Positions 1 through 5,012 of a stretch of DNA of 6,296 nt are shown one piece after another. The notes beneath the pieces are model-generated. The model had not been told where the DNA came from. It was given only the letters and a program-made list of their open reading frames with translations, and searched no databases. Positions within the stretch are counted from its first letter, which is position 1; each line of letters starts with the position of its first letter. The stretch comes from Myxococcales bacterium. GTDB taxonomy: Bacteria > Myxococcota > Bradymonadia > UBA7976 > UBA1532. The position numbers were made by a program, and so were the translations under genes. Location of the stretch: the NCBI GenBank assembly GCA_020430675.1, contig JAGQJJ010000254.1, forward strand, positions 1 to 6,296. The letters are read 5' to 3'.

Positions 1-1469
1 AAGAGCACGACGCCGAGCAGCACGAGCGCAACGACCGCGGGCGCCAGCCAGCGGCGGCGGCGACCCTCGCCGGGCGGCGCGAGGCCCAGCTCGCCGAGGG
101 TCTGTTGAATGGTGCCGCTCGACTCGCCTGGCCGCGGGATCAGGCCGGGGTCGAGGTCGGGCAGATCGGCCAGCGCGGCCGTGAACGACTCGACCGGCGC
201 GGGCGACTCGATCGTCGAGCGCGCCTGCGGCACCGGCGGCGCCATGCCCCGAGGTTGATGGCCGGGCAGGGTCGAGCCATCGCGCGGCGCGGCGACCGGT
301 CCGTCGGTCGGGTCCGCCGCGCCGTCTTCCGGCGTGACCAGGCGCACGACGCCTTGGCCCGAGGTATCGAGCGAACCGCTGACCATCCCGCTGACGCCGC
401 TCGACAGCGGGCCGCTGGTCTCGCGGTCGGCCTCGGCCAGCGGCCCGCCGAGATCGGGTCGGACCGGAATGGTCAGATCTTCGGCCGTCTCATCGGCCGG
501 CATGGCTGCGATCAGCGCCGCGCGCGTCGCCTTCGCATCGGAAAAGCGATCCGTCGGCTCCTTGCGCAGCACCCGGGCCAGCCAGTCGCGCACCGAATCG
601 GGCGCCACGCCTTCGGGCAGCGGCGGCGCCGGCTGATAGAGGTGGGCGGCGGCGATCTCGGCCTGCGAACCGTCGAACGGCGCCTTGCCGGTCAGCATCT
701 CGTAGAACATGATGCCCACCGCGTACAGATCGCTCGCCGGCCCGACCACGCCGCCCTGGCGAAGCTGCTCGGGCGCCATATAGCGCACCGTGCCCAGCAC
801 CAGCCCGGTGCCGGTCTTTGGCCCCTCGTCTTCGTCGTCGGCTTCCAGAACCTTGGCGATGCCGAAGTCGATCACCTTCACCGCGTCGTCGGCGCGCTCG
901 ACGACCAGCACGTTGGCCGGCTTGAGGTCGCGGTGAATCAGGCCCATGGCGTGGGCGTGGCAAAGCGCGTCGAGGATCTGCTCGGTGATGTGCACCACGC
1001 GCCGCGGCGACAGCGCCGTGTGGCTGCGCATCACCCGCTTGAGCGAGCGGCCGGGCACCAGCTCCAGCGCCATGTACAGGCCGTCGGCGGTCTCGCCCGA
1101 GCGCAGCACGCGCACGATATGCGGGTTGTCGAGCTGCCGCAGCAGCCGCGCCTCCTGCGCGAAGCGGGCGCGGGCGTCGGCGTTGTGCCGCTCGGCGCCG
1201 GGACGGATGGTCTTGATGGCCACCTGGCGCCCGGCGGCGGGCTCGACCGCGCGGTAGACCGCGCCGAAGCCGCCGAGGCCCAGGATGTCGAAGATCAGAA
1301 AATCATCGGCGAAGCGGCGGCCGAGGAAGGCGTCACCGGCGAAGCGTTCGGCCGTCGAGCGGGGCACCAGGACGGTATCGTCCTCGGGGCAGACGTCGCC
1401 CGCCTCGCGCTCGACGTACTCGCGCCCACAGGTGACGCACCTCCACTCCGCCGGCTCGACCAGCGACAT
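1..1469 (-). CDS. Membrane-anchored Ser/Thr protein kinase with N-terminal zinc-ribbon-like motif (3' end beyond window)
   Basis: Hanks-type kinase that transfers ATP phosphate to Ser/Thr of target proteins; 489 residues visible. Residues 11-30 carry C11xxC14 and C27PED30, a ribbon-like knuckle pair with Asp in the fourth position. The kinase domain (about 57-322) has the glycine loop GLGGFG (64-69), ATP lysine K86 in VAIK, helix-C E106, catalytic loop HRDLKPAN (D181, K183, N186), DFG (201-203), APE (232-234) and the late Arg R308, so it looks active. The activation loop holds an acidic run (DDEDE, 211-215). Residues 325-470 are a Pro/Ala/Ser/Gly linker, then RRRR and a hydrophobic stretch from about 474 to the edge, probably a transmembrane helix with the kinase cytoplasmic. 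Any sensor domain beyond it is not visible. The ATG at 1469 is preceded by GGGAG three bases upstream; an in-frame GTG at 1496 would add nine residues. The gene lies 123 bases downstream of the DUF4261-like gene on the same strand. Confidence 0.95.
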   Translation of the reverse strand, partial: MSLVEPAEWRCVTCGREYVEREAGDVCPEDDTVLVPRSTAERFAGDAFLGRRFADDFLIFDILGLGGFGAVYRAVEPAAGRQVAIKTIRPGAERHNADARARFAQEARLLRQLDNPHIVRVLRSGETADGLYMALELVPGRSLKRVMRSHTALSPRRVVHITEQILDALCHAHAMGLIHRDLKPANVLVVERADDAVKVIDFGIAKVLEADDEDEGPKTGTGLVLGTVRYMAPEQLRQGGVVGPASDLYAVGIMFYEMLTGKAPFDGSQAEIAAAHLYQPAPPLPEGVAPDSVRDWLARVLRKEPTDRFSDAKATRAALIAAMPADETAEDLTIPVRPDLGGPLAEADRETSGPLSSGVSGMVSGSLDTSGQGVVRLVTPEDGAADPTDGPVAAPRDGSTLPGHQPRGMAPPVPQARSTIESPAPVESFTAALADLPDLDPGLIPRPGESSGTIQQTLGELGLAPPGEGRRRRWLAPAVVALVLLGVVL

Positions 1470-1521
1470 GCTCTCCCGCCATCCATGCGCATTCACGGGT
1501 GGCCCCGCGCCATGCCGGCGT

Positions 1522-1550
1522 AGTGTACGCCACGTCCGCGGGGCAGAGAA
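1522..1550 (-). promoter_or_regulatory. Weak candidate promoter for the zinc-ribbon kinase
   Basis: Read on the minus strand, a TACACT box (1527-1522) resembles a -10 element. TTCTCT lies 17 bases upstream (1550-1545) but matches the -35 consensus poorly (3 of 6). Transcription would start near 1515, giving a leader of about 45 bases before the ATG at 1469. The 123-base gap suggests the kinase may have its own promoter here, but the match is modest and read-through from the upstream operon is equally possible. Confidence 0.3.
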
Positions 1551-1580
1551 ACCGGCGCAATCAAAAGTCCGCCCGCCGGT
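1551..1580 (-). terminator. Possible hairpin/attenuator after the DUF4261-like gene
   Basis: On the minus strand, arms ACCGGCG (1580-1574) and CGCCGGT (1557-1551) pair perfectly over 7 bp around a 16-base loop, starting 12 bases after the DUF4261-like stop codon. They are followed by TTCTCT, a broken T-tract. This could be a weak intrinsic terminator between the operon and the next kinase. The long loop and interrupted T-run make it uncertain, and it abuts the candidate promoter. Confidence 0.3.
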
Positions 1581-1592
1581 CCAGGGTTGCGA

Positions 1593-2582
1593 TCAGTCTT
1601 CGCCGGCTTCGATGCGGGTCTGCACCTCGGCGCCCTCACCGGCCATCTTCGCCGCCTTGGCGCCGGTCTGCTTGAGGCGCTCGGGCACATCGAGGCCGGC
1701 GGGCAGCAGGCGCACCGTCGGTCGGGGCGGCGTCTGCAGGCCCTCTTCGAGCCGCATCGCCACGTAGTCGCCGCCGGGCCCGTCGATGGTATCGCCGGCT
1801 TTGATCACGTCGCCCTCGTCAGCCAGATAGGCGACCAGATCGCGCACCAGGGCGTCCATGGTCTCAAGCGGGGCCACGTCAGCGGGGAAGCAGATCTCCA
1901 CGTCGGGCAGGTCGAGCTGGCTCAGGCCGACGCTGTCCATCAAGAGCCACTTGCCCTGATCGTCCAGCCGCCCGACGCGCACATTGGTCCAGATGTCGAG
2001 CGGCCACTCGCCGTCCTTCTCATGGGCGTCGAGCGCCTTCCACAGCATGCTCGCCGGGCGCAGCGACTCGCCGTTCGGGTCGAAGAAGCAGCGCACGCCG
2101 TTGAGTTCGAGGATGGCGCTGGCCAGCTTCGTGAGCAGCAACAGCTCGGCTTTTGGATCGCGGCCCTCGGGCAGCCCCGGCGCTTCTTCATCGGGCGCAT
2201 AGGCCAGCCGCAGCCGCACGAAGCCCTGATGGCCGCGCACCACGTCGCCCGCCTTGCGCCAGACCCACGCCTGCGTGCCGGCGCGCTCAAGGCAGCCGGG
2301 GAAGACCGCCGGCCCGAAGCCGCCCATCGCCGCGTGCGCCGCCAGCGCCGTGTCGTCGGGGCGCCCGAGGTTCTCCGGCCAGCGCTCGGCCAGCGCGTCG
2401 ACGATGATGCGCCCGCGCGGCTCGCCGGGCGTCTGCAGCACCCACGCCGGCGCGCCGATCGCCCAGTGTGCGTCGGCCTGCGGCTCGGTGCGGCCCAGGA
2501 TCTCGAAGTCCTTCAGCGCGGGTTTGAGATCGTCGAGCGTGAGGGGGCTGGTGGTCAGCAGGCAGACGCTCTGGGTGAACAT
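1593..2582 (-). CDS. DUF4261-like cytoplasmic protein, operon partner of the tail-anchored kinase
   Basis: A 329-residue protein with no signal peptide or membrane segment. The N-terminus (about 4-50) reads like an alpha/beta start (SVCLLTTSPLTLDDLKPAL). A helical stretch (143-162) leads into NGVRCFFDPNGE (161-172). PLDIWTNVRVG (194-204) and MDSVGLSQLDLPDVEI (215-230) resemble the C-terminal region of DUF4261 proteins, where a Thr/Ser-Val/Leu-Gly-Leu...Leu-Pro-Asp/Glu-Val/Leu-Glu segment is typical. The family has no established biochemical function, and no catalytic motif is evident here. The family call rests on remembered pattern, not on a search. The C-terminal 40 residues are charged and look flexible. 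The ATG at 2582 is supported by a strong GGAGG. The kinase stop codon is only 19 bases upstream, so co-transcription is very likely and a functional link to that kinase (substrate, regulator or effector) is plausible. Confidence 0.85.
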   Translation of the reverse strand: MFTQSVCLLTTSPLTLDDLKPALKDFEILGRTEPQADAHWAIGAPAWVLQTPGEPRGRIIVDALAERWPENLGRPDDTALAAHAAMGGFGPAVFPGCLERAGTQAWVWRKAGDVVRGHQGFVRLRLAYAPDEEAPGLPEGRDPKAELLLLTKLASAILELNGVRCFFDPNGESLRPASMLWKALDAHEKDGEWPLDIWTNVRVGRLDDQGKWLLMDSVGLSQLDLPDVEICFPADVAPLETMDALVRDLVAYLADEGDVIKAGDTIDGPGGDYVAMRLEEGLQTPPRPTVRLLPAGLDVPERLKQTGAKAAKMAGEGAEVQTRIEAGED

Positions 2583-2586
2583 GGAA

Positions 2587-2591
2587 CCTCC
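2587..2591 (-). promoter_or_regulatory. Strong Shine-Dalgarno (GGAGG) for the DUF4261-like gene
   Basis: GGAGG on the minus strand ends four bases before the ATG at 2582, inside the 19-base gap after the kinase stop codon. It is the best ribosome-binding site in the window. It fixes the start codon and suggests this protein is translated at least as efficiently as the kinase encoded upstream. Confidence 0.8.
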
Positions 2592-2601
2592 GCGGCGCGG
2601 C

Positions 2602-4119
2602 TCAGCCGGCGCGCAACAACAGCCAGGTGAGCAGGGCGCCGGCCAGCGCGCCGCCGACGACCATCAGCCAGGGCGCGGGCCCGGTGGGTGGGTCGGCGAC
2701 CGCGGCGAGCGGCGCGGTCGCGCGCATGTCGGCGGCGGGCGCGGGGGCCGGCGGCTCGGACTCGAGCTGCTCCTTGGCCCACTCGACCGCGTCGACCCCC
2801 TCGGGCGGATGGCTGATGCGCTGGGTCTTGCCCGCGGTCGCTTCGGCCTCGCCCTCGTCGGCCAGATGGCCCTGCAGCTCGTTGAAGGTGCTCTCGGTCG
2901 CCGTATCGGGCGGCGTCGTCGCCTCGCCCTCGGCGCCGGCCTCGTCATCGGCCCCATCGCCGTCTTCGCCGCGCTGGTCGGGGCGTGCGCGGCGCGTGGC
3001 GCTCACCGAAGAGATGACGTCTTCGTCATCCTCTTCCTCTTCGACCGCAAACGGATCGGCCGGCGGCCGCGAGACGCGATCAGGCGCTGGTGGCGCTTCA
3101 AACGACGCCGCGGCCGGCTCGCTCGGCGGCTCGCTCAGCGAGCCGGGCGAAGTATACGCCGCGGTACCGGCTGGCGTGGGCGCCGCCGGTTGGGCCGCCG
3201 CCTTCGACGGCGCGCTGCCGACGACCGGCGTATCAAACGCAAAGGCCAGCTCGGGCGAGAGCTGGCGGCGCAGGTCGTAGAGCGGCTCGATCAGTTCGCC
3301 GGCCGCGGGCGGCCGATCGCCGGGCTCCTTGCGAATCAGCGACATCACCAGCTCGGCCAGCCGCGGATGCGTGCCCGGCCGCGCCACCTCCAGCGGCGTC
3401 GGCTTGCCGCGCAGATGCGCCTCGAGCACGTCCATCGGCGGGCTGTTATGGGTGATGCCATCAAAAGGCAGCCGCCCGCTCAAGAGCTCGTAGGCCACAC
3501 AGCCGAGCGAATACAGATCGGTGCGCGCGTCGGGCTGGATGCCATCCTTCATCTGCTCGGGCGCGATGTACCCCATGGTGCCGAGGATGCCCATCGTGCC
3601 GTTGCCCGGCCCGTCGATGGCGCGCGCGATGCCGAAGTCGATCACCTTCACAAACGACGGCAGCCCCGCGTGGTGCAGCAGCATCACGTTGTTCGGCTTG
3701 ATGTCGCGATGCACGAGCCCGCGGCTATGGGCTTCGGCCAGGCTGCACGCCACCTGCAACAGCACATGCGCGACGAACGGGTCAGACTGGCCCTCGCGGC
3801 GCAGATAGCGCGTCAGATCGGTGCCTGGCAGGTATTCCATGACCAGGAAGAACAGATCGTCATCGGAGCCGAAATCGAGGATGCGCACCGTGTTCGGGTG
3901 CGAGAGCGAGGCGGTGGTCTCGGCCTCGTAGCGGAAGCGCTTGACCGTCGCCGCGTCGTGATCCCAGGCGTCGAGCACCTTGATCGCGACGCGGCCGCCG
4001 GTGCTGAGCTGCACCCCGCGATAGACCCGGCCCATGCCACCGTCACCGATGACCTTGACCAGCTCATACCGGCCTGCCAGCACGCGCCCCGCAAGCTGGC
4101 CGATCTTGCGCTCCGTCAC
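2602..4119 (-). CDS. Tail-anchored Ser/Thr protein kinase (PknB-like)
   Basis: Complete 505-residue Hanks-type kinase. The domain (about 18-285) has GDGGMG (25-30), K47 in VAIK, helix-C E66, HRDIKPNN (D139, K141, N144), DFG (161-163), GTMGYIAPEQ (180-189), DLYSLG (201-206) and R269, so all catalytic residues are present. Residues 300-480 form a Pro/Ala-rich, then acidic linker (EEEEDDED, 360-367) with many Ser/Thr. Residues 484-502 (WLMVVGGALAGALLTWLLL) are one transmembrane helix, followed only by RAG: the kinase is tail-anchored with no extracytoplasmic sensor, so input probably comes through the linker or a partner protein. The start chosen is GTG at 4119, just before the domain, with a GGGGG six bases upstream; TTG at 4125 is an alternative. 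The frame stays open to 4488, but that extension is Arg-rich, lies antisense to the TetR gene and is unlikely to be coding. It probably heads an operon with the DUF4261-like gene and is divergent from the TetR gene. Confidence 0.95.
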   Translation of the reverse strand: MTERKIGQLAGRVLAGRYELVKVIGDGGMGRVYRGVQLSTGGRVAIKVLDAWDHDAATVKRFRYEAETTASLSHPNTVRILDFGSDDDLFFLVMEYLPGTDLTRYLRREGQSDPFVAHVLLQVACSLAEAHSRGLVHRDIKPNNVMLLHHAGLPSFVKVIDFGIARAIDGPGNGTMGILGTMGYIAPEQMKDGIQPDARTDLYSLGCVAYELLSGRLPFDGITHNSPPMDVLEAHLRGKPTPLEVARPGTHPRLAELVMSLIRKEPGDRPPAAGELIEPLYDLRRQLSPELAFAFDTPVVGSAPSKAAAQPAAPTPAGTAAYTSPGSLSEPPSEPAAASFEAPPAPDRVSRPPADPFAVEEEEDDEDVISSVSATRRARPDQRGEDGDGADDEAGAEGEATTPPDTATESTFNELQGHLADEGEAEATAGKTQRISHPPEGVDAVEWAKEQLESEPPAPAPAADMRATAPLAAVADPPTGPAPWLMVVGGALAGALLTWLLLRAG

Positions 4120-4151
4120 GGGCAACCCCCGACTCTCGCTCTCCAACCGGG

Positions 4152-4167
4152 CGCGCTCGCGAGCGCG
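4152..4167. repeat. Perfect 16-bp palindrome in the kinase leader
   Basis: CGCGCTCGCGAGCGCG is its own reverse complement, with no spacer. It ends 33 bases upstream of the kinase GTG, so it probably lies in the 5' untranslated leader or core promoter. It could bind a dimeric regulator. Because it is pure CG/CTCG sequence in a very GC-rich genome, chance is a real alternative. Confidence 0.45.
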
Positions 4168-4284
4168 TCCAGTCGATAACTTACACCAGTCGCACGCGAA
4201 GGGGGAGAAACGCAGCGGACAATCGCGTACCTCGCGCCGGGCTCCGATCGCCGCCAGGCGGGTTCGGCGGACGCCGTTCCCCGC

Positions 4285-4301
4285 GTTCTCCGGCAGAGAA
4301 C
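4285..4301. promoter_or_regulatory. Candidate TetR operator (17-bp palindrome)
   Basis: GTTCTCCGGCAGAGAAC has 6-bp perfect arms (GTTCTC/GAGAAC) around CGGCA, and all but one base pair of the 17-mer is symmetric. It ends three bases before the predicted -35 box of the TetR gene. Size, symmetry and position fit an autoregulatory operator of the TetR family, in which a dimer blocks its own divergent promoter region. The link to this regulator is inferred from location. Confidence 0.55.
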
Positions 4302-4303
4302 AG

Positions 4304-4333
4304 TTGCGTCGAACCGAAAGCTGACCGCATATT
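4304..4333 (+). promoter_or_regulatory. Predicted promoter of the TetR gene, giving a leaderless mRNA
   Basis: TTGCGT (4304-4309) as -35 is followed, after an 18-base spacer, by CATATT (4328-4333) as -10 (4 of 6 consensus bases). Transcription would begin about seven bases downstream, at the A of the TetR start codon (4340). The bases before the ATG contain no Shine-Dalgarno, which fits leaderless initiation. The -35 match is only 3 of 6. Confidence 0.45.
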
Positions 4334-4339
4334 CCCGCC

Positions 4340-4996
4340 ATGCAAGAAGACGAACCCCGCATCGAACGCCCCGGCGCCGAGGAGGGCAAGCGCGCCCGCA
4401 ATCGGCGCCGTCGGCTCAAGCAGCTGCGCGACGCCGCGCTGCCCCTGTTCATCGACCTGGGCATCGAACGGGTCACGATCGATGACATCGTCCAGGGTGC
4501 AGGCGTCGCGAAGGGCAGCTTCTACCGCTACTACCAGGACAAAGAAGACCTGGTGGCCGCGTTGTTCGACCCGGTCTCGCAGCAGGTCGAGATGGCGCTG
4601 GCCCGCGGCGAAGAGGCGCTGGCCCGGGCGAGCACCTGGGCCGAGACCATGGCCGCGTTCCGCCAGGTGGCCTTCGAGCTCGCTCCGCTGGTCATTCAGC
4701 ACCGCGAAGTGCTGCTGCTGTACCTCCAGGAGAATCGGGCCCCCGCCGTCGGCGCGCGGCGCCCGGTGCGCGCGCTCTCCGACTCGATCGCGCGGCGGGC
4801 CATCGCCATGACCCACGCCGCAAGAGCGCATGGCAACCTGCGCGACATCGAGCCCGCGGTGAGCACCCTGGCGGTGATCGGCGCGGTCGAGGCCATCGCC
4901 TACGACTTCCTCAGCGGCGGCGGCCTCATCGGCGAGCCCGCGGCGGCGGCGAGCGCGCTGGTCATGATGATCCTCGACGGCCTTCAGCGCCGCTGA
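4340..4996 (+). CDS. TetR/AcrR-family transcriptional regulator
   Basis: A 218-residue DNA-binding repressor of typical family length. The N-terminus is Arg/Lys-rich (17-30). The TetR_N helix-turn-helix spans about 27-73: helix 1 LRDAALPLFIDLG, helix 2 TIDDIVQGAGV (46-56), recognition helix AKGSFYRYYQDKEDL (57-71), all close to the family pattern. Residues 80-218 are the mostly helical ligand-binding and dimerisation domain, which is not conserved enough to name an inducer. The start ATG at 4340 is the only reasonable one and lacks a Shine-Dalgarno. A palindrome at 4285-4301 is a likely operator for autoregulation. It is followed 16 bases later by the pseudokinase gene, probably in the same transcript, and diverges from the kinase operon. 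No transporter or efflux gene, the usual TetR neighbours, is visible in the window. Confidence 0.95.
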   Translation: MQEDEPRIERPGAEEGKRARNRRRRLKQLRDAALPLFIDLGIERVTIDDIVQGAGVAKGSFYRYYQDKEDLVAALFDPVSQQVEMALARGEEALARASTWAETMAAFRQVAFELAPLVIQHREVLLLYLQENRAPAVGARRPVRALSDSIARRAIAMTHAARAHGNLRDIEPAVSTLAVIGAVEAIAYDFLSGGGLIGEPAAAASALVMMILDGLQRR

Positions 4997-5012
4997 ACGG
5001 CCCCCGCCCAAG

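Larger units (their letters stand above)
4120..4339. other. Divergent intergenic regulatory region between kinase and TetR genes
   Basis: These 220 bases separate the two divergent units and contain no convincing ORF of their own. They hold a perfect 16-bp palindrome near the kinase, a 17-bp imperfect palindrome near the TetR gene, and several GTTC half-sites (4262, 4276, 4285) facing GAAC half-sites (4298, 4311). The stretch 4171-4186 is locally AT-richer than its surroundings and may include the kinase promoter -10 region (TAAGTT on the minus strand, 4183-4178), but no matching -35 was found. Confidence 0.6.

Noticed and set aside
105..1523. 472-codon plus-strand open frame
   Set aside because: Antisense to the zinc-ribbon kinase, whose frame carries all kinase motifs in order. 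The plus-strand product is Arg/His-rich and has no domain signature.
2254..4179. 641-codon plus-strand open frame
   Set aside because: Lies antisense to the kinase and DUF4261-like genes. The product is Arg/Gly/Ala-rich with no recognisable domain, as expected when high third-position GC removes stops from the opposite strand.
4120..4488. N-terminal extension of the tail-anchored kinase to an ATG at 4488
   Set aside because: The extra 123 residues are Arg/Ser-rich without domain features and lie antisense to the first 149 bases of the TetR gene and across its promoter. GTG at 4119 starts right before the kinase domain.
4181..5011. 276-codon minus-strand open frame over the TetR gene
   Set aside because: Antisense shadow; the plus strand encodes a textbook TetR helix-turn-helix and correct family length.
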